Origin: Serripes groenlandicus
Taxonomy: Eukaryota > Mollusca > Bivalvia > Cardiida > Cardiidae
Direction: 5' to 3'
Assembly (NCBI GenBank): GCA_031761405.1
Contig: JASEVX010000003.1
Coordinates: 140,663,762 to 140,727,761 of the forward strand
Length of the DNA: 64,000 bases
Below, piece by piece: positions 23,508-34,484 of the stretch. The position numbers and the translations under genes were made by a program. The notes beneath the pieces are model-generated. The model searched no databases, had not been told where the DNA came from, and was given only the letters and a program-made list of their open reading frames with translations. How positions within the stretch are numbered: position 1 is the stretch's first letter; each line of letters begins with the position of its first letter.

Positions 23508-23695
23508 AGATGGCAATAGTGGTAATAAGTCTAATGCTGTTGATGAACTTTGGACTAGTAATTGCTGTGTATAGCCTCTGTCAAAGCAGGCCAAGAAATT
23601 TAGGTAGACCTGTATACGCTGCTCACAACACCGGCCCTTACAATACATACGTAAGTGATATTCCCATAGTTACAGTGAGTTACGACTACTGGTAA
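23508..23695 (+). CDS. Coiled-coil tail-anchored protein, exon 3 (membrane anchor and C-terminus)
   Basis: Acceptor TATTTCTAG precedes two bases that complete a Glu codon from exon 2, then MAIVVISLMLLMNFGLVIAV, a clear 20-residue-plus membrane segment. A short tail follows (YSLCQSRPRNLGRPVYAAHN ... VSYDYW) and a TAA stop. The protein is therefore coil, then one transmembrane helix, then about 40 residues with several Tyr, including a YxxW end. With no signal peptide it would be a type II or tail-anchored protein. A decayed copy of this exon lies at 46400-46560. Confidence 0.72.
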
Positions 23696-23699
23696 CAGG

Positions 23700-23876
23700 T
23701 TTAACCCTTTATCACATACACCAAATCTGCAGTAGACGACTTTGAAAATATGGTGACAAAAACCTGAAATATCTCCATAAAAGATCATGGGCAATTTCAC
23801 CTTTGGTCACAATGTTTTCAAAAGTCGCCTGCTGCTATTGAGTCAAAATGCGTCTGCAGGTGGGAATGGGTTAACC
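23700..23876. mobile_element. TTAACCC hairpin MITE, full copy
   Basis: The ends are GGTTTAACCC and GGGTTAACC. The body has GCAGTAGACGACTTTGAAAA opposed by GTTTTCAAAAGTCGCCTGCT. It sits immediately after the stop codon of the coiled-coil gene and would form its 3' UTR. Confidence 0.75.
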
Positions 23877-24147
23877 TGTCACTTATTAGTCTTTGACTAT
23901 CTTCGTTACCATACAGCGGAATAACAGTTCAGAATAATAGTTACTTAGATCTTAGCGAAACCAAATACATATGTGACTTCAACATCGACGCAGTGATAGA
24001 ACAATTGGTAAAAGCACGCTTTTAAACGAACGGAGTTAACTTTTCGTGTATTCGATTCTTTTGCTAAGTAATTACATTTTCTTCCATATGTAATTCTAAT
24101 ATATGTCTAACTGACATCTGCATATATTATATTTTAACTTTCTATGG

Positions 24148-24345
24148 AATACAGTGGTGCAGAGGTAGATCGTCGGCCTCTCGTACCAAAGGTCCCGGGT
24201 TCGAGTTCCGTGATGAGCGGGTTGTGACTTTGGGATTTGTCCACACAAACGGCGCGAGTACTGCTTAAGTCTCAAGGAAGCAGACATCGAGCGTGATTAA
24301 TATAAGCTGAAAGCTTGTTTAACAAACGATGTTAAATAAATAAGT
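24148..24345 (+). mobile_element. tRNA-derived SINE with intact A and B boxes
   Basis: A box TGGTGCAGAGG, B box GGGTTCGAGTTCC, with the spacing of a tRNA head. The 3' end is TAAGCTGAAAGCTTGTTTAA and GTTAAATAAATAAG. Confidence 0.75.
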
Positions 24346-24461
24346 TTAAAACTAACTTTCTGAAAATTTAAAATAAATAAATTATAAATAGACACGTCTA
24401 ATTCATTTGATCAGTTGTATTCTGAAACTTTTCTGAATAAATCTACACATTTCCCAAACAA

Positions 24462-24560
24462 GTACTGGTTTGTTTGCCCAGGGATCATGAATAAGTGAAC
24501 AGTCGTCTTGAAATAACTGAAACAATGTTGACAACGGCGTAAAACATCAAGAAAAACAAA
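24462..24560 (+). mobile_element. SINE tail fragment
   Basis: TACTGGTTTGTTTGCCCAGG, ATCATGAATAAGTGAACAGT, CTTGAAATAACTGAAACAAT and GGCGTAAAACATC. Confidence 0.6.
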
Positions 24561-24803
24561 TCTGGATACAAATGATAAAATGAATAAGATGTATCTATGT
24601 ATAATGCATTCATTAATACCTAATAGGAAGTAAGAGAGTAGCTTGATAGGGTTTTCTGCATAGCAGGTAATATGTTGTTGTTTTTAAGTTGAGATGCTGT
24701 TTTTAAATGGAATACATTGCTTATGTTGCTTTATTCCATTTCTTCCATTTCGATATATGCTAGGTAAAGCCTCTTCCAAGCAACCAAAGAGGATGTAGGA
24801 TGT

Positions 24804-24857
24804 TTATGAAGAGCGGTAAATTTCACATATATATGTAAAATTTACCGCTCTTCATAA
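24804..24857. repeat. Near-perfect palindrome (hairpin)
   Basis: TTATGAAGAGCGGTAAATTT is matched by AAATTTACCGCTCTTCATAA around a short ACATATATATGT centre. It lies about 40 bp before the acceptor of the next exon (24895). Confidence 0.85.
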
Positions 24858-24894
24858 AAAAAGTCGTCGGTGGGGGTTGAGTGTTTTTTTCCAG

Positions 24895-25152
24895 GAAAGT
24901 GATAGAGCTATTCATATTTCAGTACAACCCAGTTCTAGAAATGATTCCTGACGGACCCAAATTACGGAAGTCAGTTGGTGTCATCAGTTTTACAAGGGAG
25001 TATCAACCCACACTTCGACAACTTCTCCGTTCTGTGACTGATGTCATGGGTGACAGCATAAACGTCGAGTATCACGTTATTTTAACCGACGATGATATTC
25101 CTGATATTCCTCGATGCAGTCTGATTGTCATTTGTGTTGTATATTCGGATAG
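24895..25152 (+). CDS. Unrecognised alpha/beta protein, exon a
   Basis: The exon starts after a T-rich tract ending TTTTTTTCCAG and ends at GATAG|GTAACT in phase 2. It reads KVIELFIFQYNPVLEMIPDG, then strand SVGVISF, helix EYQPTLRQLLRSVTDVM, strand INVEYHVILTDDD and a hydrophobic strand CSLIVICVVYSDR. The alternation of strands and helices looks like a small alpha/beta domain. I do not recognise the family, and a TIR-like or nucleotide-hydrolase-like fold is only a guess. A 5' exon is missing. A decayed copy, with the donor destroyed, lies at 47255-47400. Confidence 0.55.
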
Positions 25153-25585
25153 GTAACTATACTCAGTTTGATATATTTGCGAAGAGATCTTTCAAATATA
25201 TGTAGAAATAAGGGTTGGTTATTTCCGGAGAGGAAAGTTGCAGAGGGCCTCCGTCGCAAACATTATTGAATTTGAGTTAGGCGATGAATGCCGAGAACAT
25301 GAAACAAGCTGTCCATGCTTTAGGAAAAGTGGCAGAATAAGCGTCGACTTGTCACTGGCTATGACGTAATGACCAAAACGTACCAGTCGACGTAGATGGG
25401 GTTGTGTATGATCACAACTACTCCCCTGCAATATTGACGGTGTGCATAATGTGAGGCGAAACATCCAATGATAGACCGCGGTTTGGCTGATGACGTCTAC
25501 ATTTTCAACAATATACATCAACTTCGATAACGAATTGCAGCACATTTTCTAAAACTGCTGTTTCTTTATTTCGATTTCGTTACAG

Positions 25586-25626
25586 AGATATAATCATCGA
25601 GGAGAGTGGATATGACCTAAGCGATT
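25586..25626 (+). CDS. Unrecognised alpha/beta protein, small exon b
   Basis: A 41-nt exon after TTCGTTACAG. Its one leading base completes an Arg codon from exon a, giving RDIIIEESGYDLSD. It ends at GATT|GTAACA in phase 1, which matches the two-base start of exon c. Phases at both junctions agree, but the donor is not strong. It could instead extend to AAC|GTAACA, which would then not fit exon c. Confidence 0.4.
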
Positions 25627-25667
25627 GTAACAAAACAACACTTATCCATTTCAAAAACGTAACAAAA

Positions 25668-25762
25668 ATGACCACATATGCAGCTGACGGCTTTTGAAAA
25701 CACTGTGGCAAACGTAGACATTCTTCACAATAAACGCTGTCTGCTTTGGCTAAATTGTTTGC
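25668..25762. mobile_element. TTAACCC MITE, fragment
   Basis: GCAGCTGACGGCTTTTGAAA, ACACTGTGGCAAACG and a diverged right arm TGTCTGCTTTGGC. Confidence 0.5.
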
Positions 25763-25794
25763 AACTCTAATCAATAAATATGCATCATTTATTA

Positions 25795-27125
25795 GCTCGA
25801 CTATTCGAAAAATATGAGAGCTTTACTACTCACCCCGGCGTCGGCGCCGGCGTCCGGTTAAAGTTTCAGGGCAAGTTGGCATTTTTTGGTGCTAGGGCTT
25901 TCATATTTGGAATATAGTTACATCTTATACCTTTATTCACATTGAATGCTGTAGGTGCTGACTGTGACCTTCTTTTTGGGGTAAAAAACATGATTTTCTG
26001 TGGTTAAAGTTTTAGGATGTTTTTTTCTCAATAAGTACTTGAGCTAGGGTTTTCATATTTGGAATACAATTACATCTAATACCTTTCTTCATATTGTATT
26101 CTGAAGATTCAGAGTGTGACCTTCCTTTTGGGGTAAAAGATATGATTTTGGCTCGTTAAAGTTTTAGGGCAAGTTGGCGTTTTCATTTAATTTTTAATTT
26201 TTTCTCAATAAGTATTTGTGCTAGGGCTTTCATATTTGGAATATAGTTACATCTTATACCTTTCTTCACATTGAATGCTGAAGATGCTGAGTCAGTGACC
26301 TACTTTTTTGGGTAAAAGATATGATTTTGGCGGGTTAAAGTTTAAGGGCAAGTAGGAATTTTCATTTATTTTTAAATTTTTCAAAATAAGTACTTGTGCT
26401 AGGGTTTTCATATTTGGAATATAATTACATATTATACATTTCTTCATATTGTATAAAGGTGCTGATTTAGACCCTTTTTTTTAGGTAAAATGATTTTGGG
26501 TAGTTAAAGTTTTAGGACAAGTTGGGATTTTCATTTAATTTTTCAATTTTTCTCAATAAGCACTTGTGTTAGTGCTTTCATATTTAGAATTTGATTACAT
26601 ATAATACCTTATCTCATATTGTTAGCTGAAGATGCTCATTTTAACTTTCTTTTTGAGGTAAATAACATGATTTTGGGTGGTTAAAGTTTTAGGGCAAGTT
26701 GGGATTTTCATTTAATATTTTACTTTTTACTTGTGTTAGGGCTTTCATATTTGGAATATAATTACATATAATTCCTTTTGTCACATTGTATGTTGAAGAT
26801 ATGGAGTGTGACCTTCTTTTTGGGGAAAAAAATCATGATTAATGGTTGATTTTGAGAATTTGAGATAAATTCATTATTTTTGGTTACATTAGTTTTTAAT
26901 TATCAAATATAGTTTTTCACCATATCAAACGGGTTTGGGTGTCAAACATTTGGAAAACCTTTTTTTTAAGGTTTTGCCTTTTTTTAACTCAGTCAATTTT
27001 AACATTTGCGTTTAGCTCAACGTTAAAGTTTTGATTTTAGCTTGACTTTTCGAAGAAAAATGAAACTTTACTACTCTCCCCGGTGTCGGTGTCCGGTTAA
27101 TGTTTTAGGGCAAGCTGGCATTTTC
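25795..27125. repeat. ~170-bp tandem array in the intron, about six units
   Basis: Starts at AGCTCGACTATTCGAAAAAT and GGCGTCGGCGCCGGCGTCCG. Units share GTTAAAGTTTTAGGGCAAGT, TTCATATTTGGAATATAATT, ACATCTTATACCTTTCTTCA and TGTGACCTTCTTTTTGGGGT. The start module returns near 27035-27105. No coding content. Confidence 0.8.
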
Positions 27126-27587
27126 ATTTATAACCCTTCATTCTAAAGAGTATATATGATTTAATAGTACTTAAAGGCAATATACTGAAACAGTGCTTAA
27201 GTGAATAAGCATTGTAAAGTCGAGCGCGCTGTCCTCCGACAGCTCTTGTTAAGAGTTGCCATATGTTTGTCTTTGTGTTTTCAGAGTCGTCTGCTGGAGA
27301 TTTGTTGTATGTGAGAAATGGGATATAATACACTGATCGTTCAGGTTTTAGTTAATATATCGTGCAGGACCTTTGGGACTAACAAGTCTAAACCATTAAT
27401 GTGTGGTTTTTGCTTATTTTATTCAATTTATATATTATCTTGAGGAAACATGCCTGTATAATTATAGCATCCAACCTCCAAATGCCATGATAATCATTGC
27501 GTTGTTGTAAAACCCTCATAACATAATTGATAGGATACTCTTCTTTAGTTCTTTTTCCTATCCTGTTTGAACGTTATAATCTCCTTC

Positions 27588-27812
27588 CCAAATACAATAC
27601 ATATGCAGACGATGACTTAAAAAAAACAGGATTTACTATGGACACTCTCTATAGAAGTATATTTATTTAATATTTTGATAGTGTAGAAAACATTCTGGCA
27701 AAAGAAGAAATTGCTTCTAATGAATAACTTCTCTTTTTGTCACATTGTTTTCAAAAGTCGTATGCTGTAAATGATCAAACCGGCTGTGTAGGTAGGAAAG
27801 GCATTTTTTCAA
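27588..27812. mobile_element. TTAACCC hairpin MITE, worn copy
   Basis: GCAGACGATGACTTAAAAAA, GAAAACATTCTGGCAAAAGA, CACATTGTTTTCAAAAGTCG and AACCGGCTGTGTAGGTAGG. Confidence 0.65.
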
Positions 27813-27976
27813 AGAGAGACATATTTGATAAATTGGCTAAACTTTGTAATTCGTATTGCAAAAAACGTTCTTGATAAACGCAGATAATTATAATCACACA
27901 TAAATGTATTAGTTAACAGCGGCTCTTAATAACAACCTTAATGTTTATTGCTTATTTATTACTCTTCATTTTTCAG

Positions 27977-28188
27977 CTATTCCTGTAATCATTTACTGCA
28001 AAGACCTCAGTTCACAAAGGTTACAACAAGGAAGATTGTTTAATCCAAGAATCCGATGTGCAACTCATCAAAGAGAACTGATCCCGCTCAGTAATGATAA
28101 CAGGTTCTTTAGTTTATATGAAGATTTTTCGGTTACACAAAACAATGCCTTTCGCAACCTGATAAAGGATCATGTGTTCTCGAAATAA
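27977..28188 (+). CDS. Unrecognised alpha/beta protein, exon c (C-terminus)
   Basis: After acceptor ATTTTTCAG, two bases complete a Ser codon from exon b. The frame then reads IPVIIYCKDLSSQRLQQGRL, FNPRIRCATHQRELIPLS, FFSLYEDFSVTQNNAFRNLI and KDHVFSK before a TAA. The strand IPVIIYC followed by a helix and the closing amphipathic helix suit the last part of an alpha/beta domain. If exons a-c are joined, about 170 residues of the protein are seen. There is no membrane segment. The gene lies downstream of, and in the same direction as, the coiled-coil gene. Confidence 0.5.
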
Positions 28189-30224
28189 TTGTAATCCATG
28201 TTGTCATATGTTAGATAAGACTCTTTCAAATTTAAAAAAAAAGCTGAACACATTCAAATACATGCACAACAACACATTAATGTATACTCATAAGAAAATG
28301 AAGAAGACTTTGTTGAAGAAGGAGAAATTTAAATACATGTAATGAACAATGTCTCCTTTTCCAAATTCCTTACTAATTTTTCGTTCACAGTAGAGGCGCA
28401 AACAAAAGTATGTTTATATGAATACGAATGTATTGATAATAAAACGGTTTATAATCCAGTTCAAAGGTTGTGTGTTTACACAGGGGCACAACTTTGTAAA
28501 TTATAAAGCCAACATAGACAAATGCGTTAAAAAACGTAAATGTATGTATAATGAAAGCCTTGTTCTAGCAAGGAGCACTTGAGAGCCAATTGCTATAGAA
28601 GGCAAATTTCGAAGACACTCATCGGCATATAGGCTGGAAGAAGTCCCTTTTGTTAAAGTCTTATTACAATTTATCGTAATGAATGACTTCAACTATATTT
28701 GTTTACAGTAGCTCTACATTACGGAACACCATTTCTGGTTCAGAGAGATGTCTTAATATTCGTACATTGTATATATAGGTCAATGAAAGCACATGCATCT
28801 GTGGAATATTTGCTAAAAATGAAAGTTCTGGTTCCAGAGTATCCATGTCTTCAGTATTGCACCGCCAAAATAGTCCGTCACTAAACTTGGTTTATCAACC
28901 GGAATATGGATTTGATTTGTTATCATTTAAGCATTAGAAAGATCTCCAAAATATTTGCTTTTAAATTATATGAATTACAAAATTGAAAATTGAAAATGTA
29001 TTTCTCCGCTTTCAACATGACTTGATCAGCGTAATATTCATGGTTGATTCCTAAGTACTGTTAATTGTCTGGAATAAAAACAGCTTTAAGATTCCGACGT
29101 AAAAACAATTCCCAATGATAAAAAATATACTAAAAGAGAATAAAATTATTGAAATGATAAAAAAGAATAAAAAAACTTTCGAATAAAATGTACACAAGAC
29201 CCTTTTCAGCGGTTACGTCAACAATCAGCTTCACAACCAAAATTACCGGAAAAACCGGAATAAACCGAAATATAAGAAATACACACATCCAGTAGACAGA
29301 ATAAGATAGTAAAGTCCCAGTGATAAAATATATACCAAAAGAGAATCTAACTATTGAAATGATGGTTGATATTTTATAAAATTAAAACGCTTAAATTATA
29401 AATAATTCGCTAGCTGGTATATCGTTCGTTTTCATGCATTAACTAGTTGAACTACTTTAAATAAATCAAAGTACAAAGTACTGAAGGTAGAATTGCGATC
29501 GTTTAAGAAGAGATACAGAAGTGCATATATAAATATTTATTTTACCGGTTACCTTCAGGCAAAGTTTCAAGTGTGTAACCCTTTCCAGTGCTGAGATTTT
29601 GCCTCAACCTGAAACTTTAACCAAAATGTTGACGAACAGACAGACGGAGAGACAGACATCGCCAATCTATAGACCGGAATTGCTAAAGCAATCCGGCCAA
29701 AAATTAAAAAAAAATCATCAATTTTAGCAGTAAAATCCTGCCAAGAAGTAATGAATTGAGAAAAAAATGTGCTGAGAGGTCCATAATTTCAAACTTGCTA
29801 AGATTTGGTCTGTGCAATGAATTTACAAATTGAAAAATGTATTGTTGACATGTATTTTCTACACCATCATTGTAATGTTGTTTATCATAAATAAAATTAT
29901 TCCTTTTTTTAAATAAACTTTTAATCAAAATGTGTGTCTCAGTGTTGTCTTCTTCAGCAGTTTGACAGAAACAAAGCCTAAATCTGAAATTGTGTCAATG
30001 TGTTATTTGTCAACTCTGTCCCATAAGTTTTGCTTGTGATTTGAACTCTCATAAAAAAAGCACGGAAAGGGACAACTTTCCCAACTTTGATTAAATAGGT
30101 TTTCAATTAAATTGTAAAAAATCTTTTTCTTGTTTTTTGAAAGTTTTGTCATTATTATTTAAGACGGACATTATATACTAGAATAGCCAACTGACTATCA
30201 TTTGAAAAAGTGTTTCTTATTTAA
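28189..30224. other. Intergenic or 3' region; one weak exon-like frame
   Basis: At 28687-28884 an ACAG is followed by a 66-codon plus frame (VALHYGTPFLVQRDVLIFVH...) ending in TAA. I cannot tie it to any gene. A repeat end with ACAGACAGACGGAGAGACAG and an inverted CCGGAATTGC/GCAATCCGG lies at 29590-29700. The rest is AT-rich and featureless. Confidence 0.35.
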
Positions 30225-30225
30225 A

Positions 30226-30445
30226 CCTTTCCCACTTGCATACGTAATTGCAGCCGACGACTTTTGAAAACATTGATGCAGAAGAAGAAATTGCTCATAA
30301 CAAGCTTTCTCCTTTTGCAACAATGTTTTCAACTATATTCAATGATTACACTTCCAATAAATGTGATTTTCTGTATCTTTGCTCAGTTTTTTTTTAATTC
30401 GTCTGCTGCAGAGTTTTTATATTGTGGGGTGGGTTGTGATTTGTT
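30226..30445. mobile_element. TTAACCC hairpin MITE, worn copy
   Basis: AAACCTTTCCCACTTGCATA, GCAGCCGACGACTTTTGAAA, AACATTGATGCAGAAGAAGA, CTCCTTTTGCAACAATGTTT and TCGTCTGCTGCAG. Confidence 0.65.
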
Positions 30446-30873
30446 AAAGGGCAAGCAGGATTGGGAATTGAGTGTTGCACTTATCCTAATGAAACACTCG
30501 CCTGCCTGTGCATGTTTTAGCTTAACTTAACTTGTTAATGTTCTTTCCATCATCAACTTAGTCATCTGTTAGTAATCAACTCTATGAACGAAATAATCGC
30601 GTCAAAATCTTGAATCGCGTCAAAATCATAACGAACAAGCTGTCAAAATCTAATTTTGAACTGTGTAATACAAATTTAGAATAAAAGGATGAATCAGTTA
30701 TGTTGTAACCAATATCCGCGGGTCATTTACCTGATTTTGGCCGAAAGAAATGATCGATTTCTTGCAAGATTTATTCGTTATTCGTTCTGCCTATTATAAT
30801 CAAAGTATTCTAAACGCTTTATAAACAAGTGATTTAAAGCGCTCAAATCATTTGATGAAATTTGTTTCTTTAG

Positions 30874-31026
30874 ACACGGACCTTGTCGAAAGCACCTATC
30901 CAAAATGCAAAAGTCATCGTTGTCGAAGGAATAGATGGACTGAGAGAAAGAGAAAGAAAAGGCTTAGCAATGCATACTATCTTTATGAATAAGGACATGA
31001 ACGAATATGTATGGACTAGCGCCTAG
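30874..31026 (+). CDS. Orphan terminal exon-like frame
   Basis: A TTCTTTAG acceptor is followed by a phase-0, 51-codon frame reading TRTLSKAPIQNAKVIVVEGI, then DGLRERERKGLAMHTIF and MNKDMNEYVWTSA, with a TAG stop. A strand (KVIVVEG) then a charged helix suggests real protein. It cannot follow exon c (which ends in a stop), so it would be an alternative 3' end of that gene or part of another one. I do not recognise it. Confidence 0.35.
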   Translation, partial: TRTLSKAPIQNAKVIVVEGIDGLRERERKGLAMHTIFMNKDMNEYVWTSA

Positions 31027-31449
31027 AATTTCGTACTAGCCGATCCTTCATTCCACTCGCTTATGCTAGCTTGCGAGTGGATGTTTACATCTCTGCCGAG
31101 AGGGAAAAAAGGGTTACAATTTACAAAGGGTAATTGCGCGGTGCAGTGCTATATTGGCGTAGTGATATCTAAATAATTGTGTACACTTTAAATATGATAT
31201 TTACACTTACAAGACTTGTTATTTTCTATTATAAGCTTGAATAATCGGATTTTTTTCCGTTACTCTATGTTTGCTTTTGTGAGCATTCGTAAATTAGTCA
31301 AACCAAAAATTGCACTTAATTGTTGGTGGTGAAGGGCATATACATCACGTGACTTCAAACTCACTATGACTATGGCAGCCTCTGCGCATGCGCAAGTCTA
31401 CCAAAAATCATATGTAAAATGTTTCATTTACTCACATCATTCATCCAGT

Positions 31450-31540
31450 CGTGCTGGTGCAGAGGTAACGTGTGCGCATGTCACGCGGGGGACCATTGTT
31501 CGATTCCTGTTTCAGCATTCTTTTTTTTTTTTTTTTTTTT
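31450..31540 (+). mobile_element. tRNA-like SINE head followed by poly-T
   Basis: A box TGGTGCAGAGG, B box TTGTTCGATTCC, then a run of 20 T at 31521-31540. Confidence 0.6.
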
Positions 31541-31584
31541 AAATATATTGTGCTCAATGTGAATTATTGTGATCGGCCTATGTC

Positions 31585-32198
31585 CGGCGTGCGTTCCTCA
31601 ACATTTTTCCTCAGTAACCAGTGGGTCAATTGGTGTGAAATTTCACAGAAAGCATCCTTTCAATGACCTCACAAAAATTCCTTCAATATTTTGGGGATCC
31701 ATGCAAATTCTGGTTTCCATGGCAACCAAACGAAATATCTTGCATTATTATATGGTTCTTCTCCTCAGAAAGTGTCTGGCCGATTTTCCATTTTTTTTGT
31801 AGAAATGTGCCTTGGGTGCCCCTTTATCATATTCTTTCATGCCATGTTGATTTGTCAAAAACATGGCAAACCAGGGTGCAGGGCTGTTTTGCCTTATTTG
31901 ATTATAGCTAAATCTTTAAAATTGTGTAGAAATGTTCATTGGGTAACCCTCTATCAGATTCTACAAGTCCTGTTAATTCATTAAAAAAAACATGGCCGTC
32001 AGAGAGCGGGGCCTTTTAGCTAATGAACATTTCAAAAATCTTCTTCTCCAAAAGTCACCAGGTGGTCACCAGGGTGTGGGCAGCCTTGCCTTATATGGTT
32101 ATATTGAAAACTTTAAAAGAAAATTATTGCCGTAGGCATCGCAATCACATTGCATAATTCAGGTGAGTGATCCAGGGCCATTATGGCCCTCTTGTTTC
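31585..32198 (-). repeat. GGCC-family repeat, inverted copy
   Basis: It reads in reverse relative to 56455-57160. It ends CCAGGGCCATTATGGCCCTC TTGTTT and contains CAATTGGTGTGAAATTTCAC and TGGTTTCCATGGCAACCAAA, whose complements occur at 56945-57060. The plus ORFs of 64-97 aa here (31472-31984) are repeat-derived. Confidence 0.75.
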
Positions 32199-33600
32199 AT
32201 ATTTTCTCATTAACTCCTCATATTATTGGTCCGTTGACACCTCTGTACCCAAGTCCTTCAATTTATTTGTTTACCTTTTCTTAGTGAAGCCCTGTCACAA
32301 AAACGATTAGTTTGTGTATATAATGTTTAACGTTGCATTTAACAATATTGTAATTATATCATGTCGTTTCCTGTGTAAGTTATCAGTACTACTTATCGAT
32401 TTATCCTGACACCAGCTTGTCAGTCGTTATGCTAACCACACAAGCCTGGCCATTTAAGAGGGGAAACCTTTACTTTGGATTGAAGCCGCCACCTCCAGCA
32501 CCCGATGCGGACGCTTGTCTCCTATTGTAAGATGAACATGTTCATTTGTTTTTGAGACAGCTGTAATTATCATGCTAGATGGACCAAAAATATTCGCATG
32601 AAAAATGTGTAAATCTTAAAAGTTTAATAACATTTATTTAAAACGAGGATGTCTCCATTTTTGTATTTTTAGTAACCAGAAAATGTAGACAGGATTTTAT
32701 TTCTGCGTTGATATTACAATTGGACTCATATTTGATTTTGATATGATTTGTCTTTGCATTAATTACATAAATAATAATGGCTAAAATCCATTGTAAACCA
32801 GTACTAAACGGGAACTACCCGGATAGCAGATGCGCATAATTAAGGGAAGTAATTTGTGTCAAATTTTAGTATATCGATGAAACTGTGTGTACAGTATTTT
32901 GCGTTCAACTCCTATATTATTAAATATATGGACAGAACGAAGTGCTATTGTAAGGTGTTCTTGTTAGACTTTTGGGATCGGTAAATCCATGTCCAAATGT
33001 AATCCGTGATTTGCAGTTAGCCCCTTGCTATTAGCACTTTCAGTGCTTTGATTACACCTATCACTAATTAATATAGTAGACATGTTATTGTGTTGATATT
33101 GAAAAATGCAGTATGTTACGACCCACAGGTTTCGTAGTCGGATTATGCAGTAAGTACAAAACCATACAGCTTCAAAGCTTTATATTACTCTTGTTTTAAC
33201 AACACAACGTGTGTCGTAGCATTTGCGTGGCGGCTACTGATACATTGCCCCCTCGACCACCTTCGACTCCTATTGGAATATCTGTATAACGAGCCTGTGA
33301 AGTGTCTAGTTTTGATACATAGAAAGCCCTGTCCGTGTCGATGAATTATTACTCTACCGTTCACATCCTTATCTATTGGTTCGGTATACTTCCGCCTACA
33401 TTTGTTACAGTGTATGTGGTAAGATCCCATTTACGTTTAGACCCTTTACTAGAAAATCGGTGATATACGGCTTGTCCGAAATATAACTCCCAGTAATGTA
33501 TTACAATTGCTTTGTACACTCGTGGATGTCCATGCTTTGTGGCAACGACACACCCATTGCGGCATATAGAAGAGATAGAAATTAAGAAGATATATCTGTG
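32199..33600. other. Mostly featureless; possible decayed protein at 33185-33600
   Basis: Two overlapping minus frames at 33185-33600 contain Cys pairs (CNKCRRKY, SSICRNGC) but shift frame with no splice signals, so they look like an eroded coding fragment of unknown origin. The rest shows nothing. Confidence 0.3.
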
Positions 33601-33609
33601 CATGGGAAA

Positions 33610-34085
33610 CTGAATAAAATTATGAGAAATCGATCAAGTTATACTGATGAGAAATGTGAATCCTGCTTAGTATATGAGATGTTTCAAAGACGAATTGAAG
33701 AAATTGTGTACGAAGGAATAAGATAAGAAGAAAACAAACATGGTTGTTCAACAAAGTAAGCGGTATATGGTATTGTATGTCGTAAATGTAACAAGTTTGT
33801 ATCTGTTGGTGAGACATTCCGTACGGTAAAGGAACGGTTAAAGGATCACGAAGCAGACATAAGGCTGGGTAGGAATACAAATATGGCCGATCATTTTGGA
33901 CATTTACACCACTCGTCAAAAGACAAGACATGGGGGTTTGCGTTTTGGAAATAATGCGGGAAAAGGGTAAATACTATCATCAGATGAGAGAATATAGATG
34001 GACTAAGGAGCTCAAAACAGCAGTACCCAATGGTGAAAATAAGAAGACAAACATGGATGTTCTATGGCGGGAGTACAAATAAATT
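33610..34085 (+). pseudogene. Penelope-like retroelement fragment, GIY-YIG nuclease region
   Basis: A plus frame reads EKCESCLVYE early, then YGIVCRKCNKFVSVGET, a helix RTVKERLKDHEADIRLGR and NTNMADHFGHLHHS. This order (YGI-x-C-x2-C, V-G-E-T, R-x3-RL, EH/DH, NT-x-AdHF) is the GIY-YIG endonuclease module at the C-terminus of Penelope-like elements. The nuclease cleaves target DNA for retrotransposition. Stops and frame changes break it (for example after GFAFWK). It continues in another frame to MDVLWREYK and a stop at about 34082. The reverse transcriptase part is missing, so this is a dead 3' fragment. The minus ORF at 33620-33931 is a shadow. Confidence 0.65.
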
Positions 34086-34184
34086 AAGATAAGAAAAGTT
34101 ATGTAAAAATATATTGTATAATTGCTATTTAATGTGATATGAGGAAGAGGGCTGATTTATGACAGTAGATGCATATGTGATATG

Positions 34185-34275
34185 TATGTGTGGGTATGCA
34201 TATTTTGTGTCTGTATGTGTATGTATGTATGAATGTATATGTGTATATATGTAAACATATGGGTACATATATATT
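34185..34275. repeat. TATG/TGTA microsatellite-like stretch
   Basis: Degenerate (TATG)n and (TGTA)n, giving spurious Tyr/His-rich minus ORFs at 34125-34353. Confidence 0.7.
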
Positions 34276-34484
34276 TTTGTAAGATACCTCAAAGTGTTGC
34301 GGTTTTGAGTATTCATATTGCTTTATATGGGTTTTGTATGTTATCTTATACATTTAATCTATTTAGATCGTTTTAGTTGTTCATAAGTAATTATATTCAT
34401 ATTAAGAATGATTTAACTCTAATAAAATAGTTGCGACTAATTTTATATTAACTAGATCGGAAGTTTGTATCAAATATTTATATA

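Noticed and set aside
31472..31984. Four overlapping plus ORFs of 64-97 codons
   Set aside because: All lie in a SINE head or the inverted GGCC-family repeat, and equivalent frames in other copies are broken.
33185..33603. Cys-containing minus ORFs as a zinc-finger gene
   Set aside because: The two frames overlap with a shift and no splice signal, and the Cys spacing does not fit a known finger well enough. Kept only as a possible eroded fragment.
34125..34353. His/Tyr-rich minus ORFs
   Set aside because: Translation of a TATG/TGTA microsatellite.
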